Shown: one piece after another, positions 9,430-21,214 of the stretch
Position numbering within the stretch: the first letter of the stretch is position 1
Layout of the letters: every line of letters begins with the position of its first letter
Assembly: GCF_020882245.1 (NCBI RefSeq)
Contig: NC_083598.1
Span: forward strand, 48,645,858 to 48,709,857
DNA: 64,000 nucleotides
Origin: Rhopalosiphum padi
Taxonomy: Eukaryota; Arthropoda; Insecta; Hemiptera; Aphididae
Direction of reading: 5' to 3'
Notes under the pieces: generated by a model
The model's input: the letters and a program-made list of their open reading frames with translations, nothing else
What the model was told of the DNA's origin: nothing
Databases searched by the model: none
Translations under genes and position numbers: made by a program

Positions 9430-12087
9430 CTAAGGTTTTGTTCTCGGACGTTGTCTATGTCTCGAGGTATATAGAGAGGGGGAACAATTACCAATAGTTC
9501 TTATATGGTTGTAACATGAAGTAGCGATACGATGAAAAGTGGCTGAGGCATTTTTCTTAATGGTTTGTTGGATAGGAATGAATCCGACTGTGTGCAGAAG
9601 CACCGAGTTCCTTACAAAGGTCGGCTGGCCTAAAATTATCCTGATGCCTGTAGTCTGAACCGCCTCAATTTTCTTCCAAGTGGATGAGCTAATAAAGGGT
9701 GCCCATGCTTCTCCTGCGTAAGTTAAAATAGGGATAATGTACATTTTGAACAGGTTTAATTTGGTTCTAGTGGGGATTGGGCTTTTTTTGTTTAGAATTG
9801 GATATAGTAAGCCTCGAATTTGAGTAGCTTTTTTGATAATGTTGGATGTGTGGGTGGAAAAACTGAGGTTGCGGTCAATTGTTACTCCAAGATATTTGAC
9901 GCTCCTAGACCAAGGGATTTGAACGTTATTTATATTGATACTTTTGATTTTTGCAGTTCCTGTACGGCCAAACAGGATTGCAGAGGTTTTTGCTTCATTT
10001 ATATGGAGACGCCATTTCTTAAACCAGACTGAAGCCAGGTTAATTTGTTTTTGGAGTTGGAAAGATGCAAAACGCGCATTGTGATTTGAGCAGAAAAACA
10101 TTGTGTCATCCGCAAATAAGGAGACACGAGATTTAGGAAGTGTAGGTAGGTCATTCGTATAAATATTAAAGAGCGTAGGGGAAAGACAAGAGCCTTGTGG
10201 TACGCCTGCGTTTGCCTTTCTTATTGACGAATTTCGGTTTTCAATTTTTACAGAGAAGGTTCGTTCTGAAAGGAAAGATTCTGTGATTTTGATAAGTTGT
10301 AGAGGGATATTCATGGACATCATTTTGTGGAGAAGCCCGTCGTGCCACACGCTATCAAAAGCTTTCTCAACATCGAGGAAGATAGCAGCAGTTTGAATGT
10401 TTTGGTTGAGATTTTCGCTTATTTGGTCCATAAGTTTGGTTAGTTGGAGGACAGTTGAGTGGTTTTGACGGAAGGCGAATTGCTCATCTCTTATTTTTCC
10501 AGCTAAAGATTTTTGGAGAGATTGGAGGATTAAACGTTCGTATACTTTTGAGAGTGAAGAAAGAAGAGCAATGGGTCTGTAACTTTCTGGTAGTTGATGG
10601 TTTTTGCCAGGTTTCGGGATGGAAATTATGGACGAGAGTTTCCATACGCTTGGAAAGTAGCATAGGTTGAAGCACCCGTTGATTATTTTAGTTAAGTCAA
10701 GTATTTTATTTTTGGGTAGAAACTTTAGGGCAGTATTTGTGATTTGGTCTCTGCCAGGGGCTTTGTTCTTTGCTAGCTTGGATATAAGTTTTTGGATTGA
10801 CCCTGGAGTGGTGAAAATATTGGGACCAGTAAGCACTGAGTCTCTGAGGGTCGCGATGCTTTCCTTTACTTCAGGTAAATCAGGGCCCTTAAAGGTAGAA
10901 AACTGATGTTCAAGGGAATCCGCGATGATCTCAGATTTCTCTTTTGCAGAGTAGGACAAACCGTTTGGACCTAGTATTGGGTGTGCGGCTGGCTTTTTCT
11001 TTAGCAGACTCCTGTTTAGCTTGTATATAGAGTTTTCGTTTTGGTTCATGGAATCAATGTACTTGTCCCATTCGTCCTTCCTATGCGTTTTTAGCATCAG
11101 TCTAATGGTTTTGATTTTGGAATTTAGCGATCTTTTAATTTGGGGGTCACGATTTAGCTGCCATTCTCGGCGGATTCGGTTTTTTTCGTTTATTTCTTGT
11201 TGAATTTCCGCGGGAATAGCTAGGCGACGGCTGTCCCTACCGCGAGTGTATGAGCAGTTGTCGAGAGCTGAGTGGATGGAATTTGTGAATGTTTGGATGC
11301 TGATGTCAATGTTTTGCTTGGAGTTGGCAAGAAGAGCCGTGTTAGGTTTTTCTGCATTGAGTGTGTGATAAAACTTATCCCAATTGATTTGAAGGTTTGG
11401 AAGTGGGGGAGAGGTTGTGATAGGTGAGTCAGTTAATTCAAGTAGAATTGGATTGTGATCGGATGATAACTCGTTTAGGTTTGTGACGTGTACTAGGAGA
11501 TGAGTGCGGATTAAAGCAATGTCTAATACGTCAGGTCTGCATTTATTGGAGCTTGGAAAGTGTGTAGGGGTGTCAGGGGCGAAGATTGCGTAGTCATTTT
11601 GTAGGAGGTGGCTATAGAGTATTGATCCAGCAGCATTTGTCTTGCGGCTGTTCCAGAGAGGATGTTTGGAGTTTAGGTCACCAGCAATAATGAAATTATC
11701 TGCACTATTGATGAGAAGATCGAGGTCCGATGTAAGTAAGGGTGACGACGGGGGTTTGTAAACCGAAGAGATGAGAGTGGTTTTATTACTAATTTTTATT
11801 AATATAGATGTAGATTGAAGTTTTGTATTTGTGTCGATTTGTTGATGGACTATTTTACGATGAACTAAGATAGCTGTGCCTCCATGGGCTGGAGAACCAC
11901 GGATTTGCGGAAGGTCATTCCTGTATGTGATATAATTTGGGATCTTGATGCTTAGATTTGATTTGAGATGAGTTTCATTAAGTAGTATAATATCAGGTTT
12001 GTTAGTGTAAGTGAATGCACCGAGTTCATTAATTCTATTTGTAATGCCGTTAGCGTTCCAATGTACAATTTTTAAGCTAGAAATCAT
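9430..12087 (-). CDS. element C ORF2: APE endonuclease-reverse transcriptase
   Basis: An 885-residue open frame starting in the ATGA overlap with ORF1 (12084-12087). Endonuclease motifs: HWNANGI, LNETHL, AGDLNSKH, SSDHNPILLEL, with catalytic residues in place. Reverse transcriptase: KPGKNHQLPESYRPIALLS, FLDVEKAFDSVWHDGLL, GVPQGSCLSPTLFNIYTND and FADDT at residues 658-662. No RNase H. It should nick DNA and prime cDNA synthesis at the target. No stop or frameshift is seen, unlike the copies in A (ORF1) and D. It is closest to fragment B and diverged from the A and D ORF2 proteins. Confidence 0.95.
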   Translation of the reverse strand: MISSLKIVHWNANGITNRINELGAFTYTNKPDIILLNETHLKSNLSIKIPNYITYRNDLPQIRGSPAHGGTAILVHRKIVHQQIDTNTKLQSTSILIKISNKTTLISSVYKPPSSPLLTSDLDLLINSADNFIIAGDLNSKHPLWNSRKTNAAGSILYSHLLQNDYAIFAPDTPTHFPSSNKCRPDVLDIALIRTHLLVHVTNLNELSSDHNPILLELTDSPITTSPPLPNLQINWDKFYHTLNAEKPNTALLANSKQNIDISIQTFTNSIHSALDNCSYTRGRDSRRLAIPAEIQQEINEKNRIRREWQLNRDPQIKRSLNSKIKTIRLMLKTHRKDEWDKYIDSMNQNENSIYKLNRSLLKKKPAAHPILGPNGLSYSAKEKSEIIADSLEHQFSTFKGPDLPEVKESIATLRDSVLTGPNIFTTPGSIQKLISKLAKNKAPGRDQITNTALKFLPKNKILDLTKIINGCFNLCYFPSVWKLSSIISIPKPGKNHQLPESYRPIALLSSLSKVYERLILQSLQKSLAGKIRDEQFAFRQNHSTVLQLTKLMDQISENLNQNIQTAAIFLDVEKAFDSVWHDGLLHKMMSMNIPLQLIKITESFLSERTFSVKIENRNSSIRKANAGVPQGSCLSPTLFNIYTNDLPTLPKSRVSLFADDTMFFCSNHNARFASFQLQKQINLASVWFKKWRLHINEAKTSAILFGRTGTAKIKSININNVQIPWSRSVKYLGVTIDRNLSFSTHTSNIIKKATQIRGLLYPILNKKSPIPTRTKLNLFKMYIIPILTYAGEAWAPFISSSTWKKIEAVQTTGIRIILGQPTFVRNSVLLHTVGFIPIQQTIKKNASATFHRIATSCYNHIRTIGNCSPSLYTSRHRQRPRTKP

Positions 12088-13283
12088 TGTTGGTTTGCGA
12101 ATAGGGTAATAAAGGATTTTATAGTGGATATTAACATGGATTTGGGATCATCCGATGTGGACAGAACTGAAAGGAGATCAGTTAAAAGTTCTATTACCTG
12201 CTCGCTGTTTAGAGTCTTCTTGGACTTAGTTGCAGAGGCGTAGTCCACTTTTGTGGTATCGGCACTTTGGGATTGAATAGGTTGATCTGTAGGGTGTGAG
12301 GGGTTTGGTTGTGGATTTTTGGCTAGCTTTGCATTAGCGGCTTGGGCGAGATATGAACAACCGCGGTAATTTGTGGTAAAACCACAATTGCAACATTTTG
12401 GGTCTTGTTCGATAGTTTTGGGACATTGGCTAGCTTTGTGTTCGCCTGAGCATTTAACACATCTAAGCGGGTGGGTGCAGTTGGAGGATCCGTGGCCTAT
12501 GCGTTGACAAGCGAAACACTGTGAGGGCCCTGATTTCTTATAGGTCTCGACAGAAACTTTGACATAAAATAGATCAGTAATTTCATAGATATGCTTGGAT
12601 GTAAGGCTACTACCAATGATAACTAAGCAAATTGGCATTGGTTTGTTCACTGGGCCAAAGCGTTTAACAAGTTTAACGTCGAAATTTAACGACTCTAATT
12701 CACATTGAATTTCGTCTGTAGAGATGTCAGTGGGAATACCTTTTAGTACAACTTTTAATGTACGTTCATCCGGAAGTTTTGAAGTCACGAATTGGATGTT
12801 CTGTTCTAATAAAATTTTCTGGATTAGTCTGTAGTGGCTAATTTCTCGGGTTTTAATAATAATTGAGCCGTCGGAAGTTGCTTGAGCGGAGACAACTTCA
12901 GGTGAGAGTTCGCCGAGTATGATTGGAGCAGCTCTGCGCCAATCAGACGATTTATTCACAATTATGGGGGGGATACGGAAAGCAGGTTTTACAGGAGCGT
13001 TATCGGCATTTTCTTCGGACGGACTGGGTGGATGGGTTGAGTTTGTGGTTCGATTAGAAAGCGATGATGCGGATGTACTGTCTGAAAAATAAGACTCACC
13101 TGATAAGGACTCTTCATCCGGAGCAGGAGAGGCAGTTGCTGAACGCTGGCGTCCTTTTTTTACGGTAGGTTCAACAGATGGCGGAGAATTGCAGAGCCTT
13201 TTGGATTGCTTATTACGATCAACCCTAGCAGGGGATGTGCTTGCTCTTTTGGTTTTGGAGCGACCACCTCTGTGGCCTCCCAT
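12084..13283 (-). CDS. element C ORF1: gag-like nucleic-acid-binding protein
   Basis: 399 residues from ATG 13283. Basic N-terminus with RGG (1-30); Ser/acidic stretch (45-95); FRIPPIIV motif (102-109) and RRM-like region to about 245, as in the PRE_C2HC type of Jockey and X-element gag proteins. Knuckle 1 is C256-C259-H264-C269; knuckle 2 is C275-C278-H282-C287. The third, CCNCGFTTNYRGC (297-309), has lost the His kept in A (GDHTANYKKC) and D (GEHTANYRGC). It probably packages element RNA. It ends in TGA overlapping the ORF2 start, suggesting termination-reinitiation. Confidence 0.93.
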   Translation of the reverse strand: MGGHRGGRSKTKRASTSPARVDRNKQSKRLCNSPPSVEPTVKKGRQRSATASPAPDEESLSGESYFSDSTSASSLSNRTTNSTHPPSPSEENADNAPVKPAFRIPPIIVNKSSDWRRAAPIILGELSPEVVSAQATSDGSIIIKTREISHYRLIQKILLEQNIQFVTSKLPDERTLKVVLKGIPTDISTDEIQCELESLNFDVKLVKRFGPVNKPMPICLVIIGSSLTSKHIYEITDLFYVKVSVETYKKSGPSQCFACQRIGHGSSNCTHPLRCVKCSGEHKASQCPKTIEQDPKCCNCGFTTNYRGCSYLAQAANAKLAKNPQPNPSHPTDQPIQSQSADTTKVDYASATKSKKTLNSEQVIELLTDLLSVLSTSDDPKSMLISTIKSFITLFANQQ

Positions 13284-13387
13284 GGCTGGTGAATCTAGAT
13301 TCTATATAGCGAAAATTTCCGACTGTGACTGGTTGCGTAACGGACGTGAGTACAAAACAACAGTTGCAAACGGAATAAGGTGATTGA

Positions 13388-14022
<635 letters not shown>

Positions 14023-14061
14023 TCATATTTGCGTCGTGACACACACCACTTATATTAAAAC

Positions 14062-14077
14062 GGCCCTTTTCAGGGCC
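14062..14077 (+). terminator. histone 3' stem-loop (H3)
   Basis: GGCCCTTTTCAGGGCC, 39 bp after the stop codon. Confidence 0.95.
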
Positions 14078-17000
14078 ATCACGTATACATTATTTTTGAC
14101 TCTCCCATTCTTCTTCTTATTATGTAAGTTGTGTTTAACAGTAAAGACACATGGATTTGGATAAAATTTTATTTTATAGTTTTGATTTTACATTTTTCTG
14201 GCAAGTACATCCATAGATTATTTTTTTATGAAACTAGCTGAAATGATTTGATTTTTAATGTTACATCTCATAATATTTATTGCACAATCCGTCTACATAT
14301 TATACATAAAAAAAATTTATAGAAATTTCATTCATAAATTATTATTTACTATTTAAAATAATCGTCAAAATTAATTTAAATAATGAATTATGATAAAAGT
14401 AATAATTGGTTTTAAACTAATTTACATATTCTTTTTTTATAAGTTGTCTTTAAACCTAGCTGGCGATTATATTATAAAAAAAAAATAAAATGCACGAAAT
14501 ACCTAGGTAGGTACAATATTACACTTTCACAGAACCACATGAAAATGGGTTTGAGTAAAAAAAGTTTTAAATGTTTACAGTATCGTTTTTTTTAACTACA
14601 AAATATATATTATGAGTGTAGGTGGTACTCGACTATTATAAACAGGTATAACTATTAGAAGGCATTTTTAAAAGTTTTACCCTACTTCATGTTGAAATTA
14701 TTATTTTTTTTAATAATTTTTGTGTAAACCTAAACTTTCAAACACAACATTATAATCGAATTACACAAATCATATTAATATTCAATATGTTTCATATAAT
14801 GTAAAAAAATTATAAACTAGTTTACTGTTTTGAGTGTCGGTTTACACGTCATTAATTAAAAGCATAATTTTATGGGACACATAAATGTTGAAATAATAAA
14901 TTTACATTAAACTAAAACATTCAATTATATTTAAATACTTTTATATATTAATCCTATTTTTCAATGTTAGGGTCCAAAACTTTTTTTTAACATACCTAGA
15001 GCTATTATATTACTCTATCATTTAAAATTGTCCATTGGAATGGATATTGGGCTATTATTTATACACAAGAGTTATTTATTAACATCAATATTTTTCTATT
15101 TTAAGTTCAAATCACTGGGTATTTTGGTGTAATTAAATTAAAATTTTTTTTGATAGAAAAAATATGCAAATATTATGTAAAAATATATTTCGATTGGTCG
15201 ATACCTACGTTACTTTAAAACCGTAAACGTCAATAACATATTATATTGATATCGTCAAAATATCAGGGAGACGTAATATTATATTTCGGTGATTTTTTCC
15301 CTACAGATTTTTATTCCGTATACATTGTTCGGTATAAGTTATATCCCGCAAAAATATCCAGTTTGAATAAAAGACCGCGCTCTGTGACATTGCATTGTAT
15401 CAAAAGCGATTTGTATATTTACCCATTTCATTATGATACTATAATATCGGAAGTATTATAATACAATTGAATAATATGTTAAATTATCTTTAGAATGTAT
15501 ACGTAATGTTTTCGTTTGTTATTAAACACTATCAACGTTGATTTAACAAAAATACCTAACCTGTGCCTACGCTTCCACCAGCAAGTCATTGAAACAGTTC
15601 AGAAATCAAAGCGCAACAGACCCTTAACCCTAGATTATATACCTAATAATTATTACTCGTGTTCAATCCCAAAACAAGGAAATATGAACATTTACAAAAT
15701 GTGTTTTAAATAATTAAATTAGGCCAATCATTTTTATTTATTTATATATATACCTATTAATTAACTTCAAACGGCTTTTATAACAGCATTAAATATAGAT
15801 AAAAATATTTACAAAACAAAATATTAAGGTTATAACAAATATACGTAAAAATAGTAATAATAGAATTTATACGAGTACATAATAATATACACCATACCTA
15901 TTATGATGGACATCATTCTTGTTAGAGGTGCATTTTTTACAAAACTGCTACGGCCTAAAGGTATATAAAAGAAATCTTTATTACCAAGGAATGAATAATT
16001 CAATAATTAGATTGCCAACAAATAATATTTAAAAATATTCAGGACTTAAATAACAAGTAGCGACGTAAGAGCGCGGCCCAACGATTCGACTAAGTCCGGA
16101 AATCCGGTCTGCTCGTACAGTATACCGAGAGCTGTATAATATATAATACACCGAGTCTCGGGTGGACTGATGTACGGTAGAGATTTTAGGTAGTGGATCA
16201 AAAGAAGACGAATATGCGTCGCTGTAGGAAATCTTTCAGTTCTTATATTATTAATAGGTAAGTAGTACAGCTATTCAAATGTTGCGTCATTTGATATTCG
16301 ACCACTTCAGATGATGGCTTAGGATTCTTGACGGTCACGGCAACGTCCTGTGCTATTATCTCTTGTCTTAGGTAATAATAAATAATAAAATACTGTATTT
16401 ATATAAAAACAGTATGTATGGCATCATCAAAGTTCGTCTAAAACACGTTAAATGCTAATTAACAGAAAAATAAAATAGTGTATAGTAAAGCGGCGGCGTC
16501 GGTTTATTACACGTACAATGTATGGGCATCGAAACGATCGATGATGTAAAAATATGTTATAGTTTGTTTATTTAAAATCAAATTTCGACTTAAATCCTTT
16601 AATAGTGCATTGCTATGATTATTTTTTCAAAATATTCAAGGTAAATACGATTAATATTAGATTTATAGGTAAATTCTGCTACGTAAACATTTCAATGGTA
16701 GAAATGTAATGACGCCGTGCCCTAACAGTAACCTAAAATCCTCGATTTTGAAAAGCCACCGTTCATCGGCAAATCGTTCGATTGGCAATCTGCAAACGCT
16801 CATGTCTTGGTAAACTCGTATAAAATGTGTTTAAGAAGTTTTTGTAAATTTAAAATTGTTTTCGGTCATACGGTAGACCATTAAACGTGGTCTACGAAAA
16901 CCCGGTTGGAAGTGTGGGAATAACGAGCCGTGGTGGTTTTTTGATACCGGATAGCGTCAAAGTAGCTATAGGGGATCGTTCGAAATTTAGTTGGCTTTCT

Positions 17001-17100
17001 GTTAAATTTAAAACCAGGCTCGTAAGACTATTTATTGTCGAGAAATCGCGGAAAATGTTTGCACAACCGCAGCCGTGTCGATGACGCGAATCACGACGGT
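14078..17100. other. H3-H1 spacer, partly duplicated at 34.2-35.3 kb
   Basis: AT-rich, no gene. Several blocks recur in the second H3-H1 spacer: about 14430-14640 (matching 25820-25832 plus 34217-34380), 16140-16260 (matching 34500-34615) and 16975-17160 (matching 35145-35330). This is an old unit duplication. The two copies differ by the 8.4-kb hAT (empty site near 14440), the 513-bp MITE (empty site near 16250) and about 700 bp present only here (16260-16970). Confidence 0.7.
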
Positions 17101-17211
17101 TTACTAGTCGGTACGGTATGGTGTATATATTTACTAACCGTTTTGTTGCTCAGCATTACATTCCACTGTATTACTTCGAGTTAGTCTACTGCATTCGACA
17201 TCAACTCTACC
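17101..17211 (+). promoter_or_regulatory. H1 core promoter (intact)
   Basis: TATATAT at 17124-17130 and initiator CTCAGC with the A at 17152, 28 bp apart, followed by a 59-bp leader. The same block precedes the other H1, where element D is inserted at the initiator. Confidence 0.85.
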
Positions 17212-17831
17212 ATGACAGAAACTGTCGTTCTCGCCGCTCCGGCACCAGTAGCCGCATCGCCGGCCGCGAAAAAGTCTCCTGCCAAGAAGAAGGCTGCTGC
17301 TGCTAAGGCAAAGAAGCTGCGTCTCACCCGACCACTTCCGTGATGGTCACATCAGCCATCAAAGAACTCAAGGAGAAGAAGGGTTCGTCTTTGCCAGCTA
17401 TCAAAAAATACTTGGCTGCCAACTACAAAGTCGATCCCGCCAAGCTAGCGCCGTTCATCAGGAAATTTTTGAAAGCCGCCGTCGCCAACGGAACCGTCGT
17501 ACAGACCAAGGGCACTGGCGCTTCTGGTCACTTCAAACTACCGGTTGCCGAAGTTAAACCGAAAAAGGCAGCTGTAGTCAAGAAGAAGAAACCAGTCGTC
17601 AAAAAAGTCAAAGCCCCTGGTGCCGTAAAGAGGAAGTCGACGTCTGCCAAGAAAGTGAAGCCCGCGTCCGGTGAACCGGCAGCTAAAAAGGTCAAAAAGG
17701 CTGTCGCCGCTAAACCTAAGGCTGTCAAACCGAAGAAATCTCCGGCCAAGGCGAAAAAACCTGCCGTCGCTGTCAAACCCAAAGCGAAGAAGATTCCTAC
17801 CAAGAAAACAGCAGCGCCCAAGAAGAAGTGA
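17212..17831 (+). pseudogene. H1: histone H1, frameshifted
   Basis: The ATG at 17212 gives MTETVVLAAPAPVAASPAAK and so on, matching the H1 at 39416. Relative to that copy, 7 bp (CAGTCCG) are missing after AAGAAG near 17316. The start frame therefore ends at TGA 17341-17343 after 43 codons. The rest of H1 (globular winged-helix region and Lys/Ala/Pro-rich tail) stays open in the other frame to 17831. There is also an in-frame 6-bp deletion in the Ala run. Promoter and stem-loop are normal. An assembly error is possible but a 7-bp loss is not a typical one. Confidence 0.88.
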
Positions 17832-17876
17832 ATTGTGATCCGTCGATCCACTCGCTTCTCTATCACCCTTTAAAAC

Positions 17877-17892
17877 GGTCCTTTTCAGGACC
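17877..17892 (+). terminator. histone 3' stem-loop (H1), paired variant
   Basis: GGTCCTTTTCAGGACC: both stem arms differ from the common form in a compensating way, keeping a 6-bp stem. The same variant follows the second H1. Confidence 0.95.
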
Positions 17893-20376
17893 ACCAATTT
17901 TTATACGCCGCCCTAAACTCTAGCTTAATTTCTATACGACATTATTGATGAACACTAATCTTTTTTTAAAAGCAGATATACAATATTGCTTTTACACTAT
18001 GTATGGTATTATACCAACAAGTAGTTCCTGTGATCTAACTAATAAGTATACCAATTATTCTTAATATCAATCGTCTTCTCTTTTTTTGTTTTTAAATCAA
18101 CTTTTTTTATCATCTATGTTAATTTAATGTAAATTTGTGTTGTTTATATCAGCAAGTAATATATAGAGTTCCTCACTGTACGTATAAAATTTAAAAGATT
18201 TATAAATACATACAGTTTTTTATAAAATAGATCAAGTTAAAATTGTGATACAATTCTTCAAATTCACGATCATTTATAATTATTTTATAATTGAAATTAA
18301 AAAAAAAAACATTCATAGGTACCTAACATTTGAAAATTTAATTCTTCTTGGATCCTTATATGTTATTATTTCTAAAATAATACAATTGAGGGTAAATACA
18401 TAAATATTTTTATAAGTGCCTGAAGTTTTAATTTTGAAAAATATTGTTTATTTCTCGTTAATTCAAAAATGAATTTTATATTATTAATGAAATTGTGATC
18501 ATTCCCTTAAAATTCAATATGACATTACTACCAATTACCAACACTGTTATTTATGGTAATATTGATAACTCATCCACTGAAAAACATGTCATTATTTTAT
18601 AATTGAACAGATTTGATTGATTCATTAAGATTTAGATTCATGACTTGACTTATCAATTGAAAAAACCCGAAAAAGAACAATTTTTTAAAAATATTAAATA
18701 TTATAATTTAATAGGATAATGAAAAAAATTACATTTACATGACCCGGACCCGTATGCACAGACATAGAAATTGTCTGTTTACATTGAACCCGTTAAAATT
18801 GGTCGGTATCTAATCTCCTCAAGAAAAATGACGTATAGTTTTGAAAAATATTGAAATATAAAAAGTATGTTTCTTTTGAAAAATTTCGTGTTCTTTTTGC
18901 ATAAGATTATGTAAAAAAATTGAAAAATAATATATAATATCTTTCATTCTTCAACTGTGTGTAGTCTACCTAGTATATTTTTATACATTAAATTATTATA
19001 TTATAAAATACAGAGTAAAATGCATTTTTATTACAACAATGTACATAATATAATTTTTTTATGATCAATTGATAAAATGTCACCAGCGACATGCTAAACA
19101 TTTTTTATAGTATTACTTTTATATTTAAGATCACGTTTACGTGACATTGCGATGAGTATCTATGCTTTTCAGATATACACTCGTTGATTTGTTGACCATC
19201 ATACATTAATATGTATTGTTATTAACTTACATGTCAATACTGATGAACAGCATAATACCGTTGACCGTTGTGAATAGTATAAAAAACTTCATCCTTTTTA
19301 GTCTTACGATGTACCAACAGATGTTGCGTGATCTAAATAATATGTATACCAATTATTTTTAATACTTATCTTTTCTATAATTATTGTTATTATTTACTCA
19401 AAACTTTTATCATCATGTTAAATAAAAAGTAATCTTGTGTTTGTGTATATATAATATAGTTAATAATAAAAAATATAACAATATTGTTTACGAAAGAAAT
19501 ACAAAAAATAAATAAATAATTATAGAATAATAAACAAAATCTCATAACACCGTTACCGAATTATAAGCATAAAGCTTGTTTTGGGGGTTATATATATTGT
19601 TTGAGTTCAGTACAAAATTAGAAGTGAGATAAAGACGTAAACAATATAATTACCAGACTAATAAACATGCATAGATAATTAATTAAAGAATATAATAATG
19701 AATTCCACGGGCAAGATACTTTAAATTATTATCAATATAAACAAATAAGAAAATAAGAAAAAGGAAAGTCAAAATCTACGATAAACGAATATAACATAAT
19801 TTTAAATTCAGATATCTGTGCGCTTACCGATTACAAATTTAATACAATTCCATAACGAACAGCTACAACATCATAGTTAATGGATTAATTTTGGGTGATA
19901 AAAAAACGATACTAAATATCGCTGCCTCATTTGTATGGTTTCCACGTTGTGAATAATGTGTAAGTAAAATGTTATGCTGAAAGTTAAAAAAATAAGTTGT
20001 GCTAAGTTTTGTGTTTGTTTTTCAATTGATCGTCAAATATTCAATGAGCAATGATCTTTGAAAATGTTACGTAGATTAAATGGAATATTATGAGCAAACG
20101 GTAAAATTGTTGTAAGGTTATCAAATATAATCATTATACTAAAAATTAATAACTAGTTGTACATCCTTTGATTTCGGAGTTACCCATGAAAAAAAAAACG
20201 AATTCTAAATAGGGACTGCAATGTATGATTAAAATAATTGTAACGATAGGTTATTTATAAACATAAATACTAATATTGAATGGCAGTAGTATATAAAATA
20301 CAATGACATAATGAAATTTAAAAAAAATTCTTATGGTTTACAATTTTATATTGTATGCAGTTTGAGATAGATTAGT
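17893..20376. other. H1-H2B spacer with an internal repeated block
   Basis: AT-rich and without genes. A degenerate block at about 17990-18180 recurs at about 19305-19480 (shared phrase TATACCAATTATT). Sequence around 19165-19200 also resembles DNA downstream of the second H1 (about 40255-40290). This looks like an old local duplication. Confidence 0.55.
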
Positions 20377-20392
20377 GGCCCTGAAAAGGGCC
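20377..20392 (-). terminator. histone 3' stem-loop (H2B)
   Basis: Minus-strand GGCCCTTTTCAGGGCC, 29 bp after the stop. Confidence 0.95.
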
Positions 20393-20421
20393 TTTTTAAA
20401 GGGTGTTCAGTAATGAACAAA

Positions 20422-20802
20422 TTATTTGGAACTGGTGTACTTGGTCACAGCTTTTGTTCCTTCACTGACGGCGTGCTTGGCCAATTCACCGGGCAACAAA
20501 AGTCGGACGGCGGTTTGGATCTCCCGACTGGTGATGGTCGACCGCTTGTTGTAGTGTGCCAGACGACTGGACTCGGCGGCGATACGCTCGAATAAATCGT
20601 TGACGAAACTGTTCATGATGCTCATGGCCTTCGAGGATACACCGGTGTCGGGATGTACTTGCTTCAACACTTTGTAGATGTAGATGGCGTACGATTCTTT
20701 CCTCTTTGGCTTGCGTTTCTTGTCAGATTTGGCGATGTTCTTTTGAGCCTTGCCAGACGATTTCTTCATCGCCTTTCCTGCGGATTTACCTCCTGGAGCC
20801 AT
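20422..20802 (-). CDS. H2B: histone H2B
   Basis: 126 residues: Lys-rich N-tail MAPGGKSAGKAMKKSSGKAQ, histone fold with YIYKVLKQVHPDTG and the C-terminal AVTKYTSSK containing the ubiquitylation-site lysine. Intronless. It is divergent from H2A 21215 across a roughly 410-bp shared promoter, with a TATA-like TATATA at 20882-20887. It forms the H2A-H2B dimer. The tail differs from the copy at 48391, and this one looks like the standard form. Confidence 0.98.
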   Translation of the reverse strand: MAPGGKSAGKAMKKSSGKAQKNIAKSDKKRKPKRKESYAIYIYKVLKQVHPDTGVSSKAMSIMNSFVNDLFERIAAESSRLAHYNKRSTITSREIQTAVRLLLPGELAKHAVSEGTKAVTKYTSSK

Positions 20803-21214
20803 GGTTGATAATTCTTAAAAGGGGTGCTGTTAATGACGTACAAATCAAACACATTTGATGTCAACCGTCTGAAAACGACCGTATATATTAGTAACTCAAG
20901 GATGACACGTCATACGGTCATTGGCTAAATTCTGTTAGGTATGACGGAACAAAAAGAACCCACAGCGTTACGTGTTTAATAAAAATAATAGTTTCTCCCC
21001 GAAAAAACATTATCAAAATGATGATAGAAAACAACATCGTTTAGTAGCAGTTGCAGATCAAACGGAGTCAAGTAACATCGTCATAACGTTTCAAATTGTC
21101 CAATCGCAGCACTGTTTTCTACATTTTTGCTATATAAGGGTCCCTACCGTTAGTTTTTATTCATCATTCAGTGTTCGAATTTGATACAATACAGTCAAGC
21201 ATTCACAACTAACC
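20803..21214. promoter_or_regulatory. H2B/H2A bidirectional promoter (intact)
   Basis: H2A side: TATATAAG at 21131-21138 with TCATT (21164) and TCAGT (21168) initiator candidates. H2B side: a TATATA at 20882-20887 on the complement. No element is inserted here, so it serves as the empty reference for the H2A at 8833. Confidence 0.8.

Larger units (their letters stand above)
9281..13387 (-). mobile_element. non-LTR retrotransposon C, both ORFs open, between an H4 promoter and an H2A gene
   Basis: On the minus strand the element starts just after the H4 initiator GGTATCA (ending at 13388), 33 bp from the H4 TATA box (13414-13421). It carries ORF1 and ORF2 without breaks, then a 3' UTR with a 29-base poly(A) run (9375-9403), two small hairpins and a tandem AAGT tail (about 9281-9298). 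The tail joins the H2A leader just before its initiator. The two flanks belong to different histone genes, so no target duplication can be shown. The simplest view is recombination between a copy at H4 and a copy at H2A. By its open frames it is the best candidate for an active element here. Confidence 0.88.

Noticed and set aside
15246..15713. Small plus-strand frames in the H3-H1 spacer
   Set aside because: Short, AT-rich, no domain, no counterpart in the duplicated spacer.
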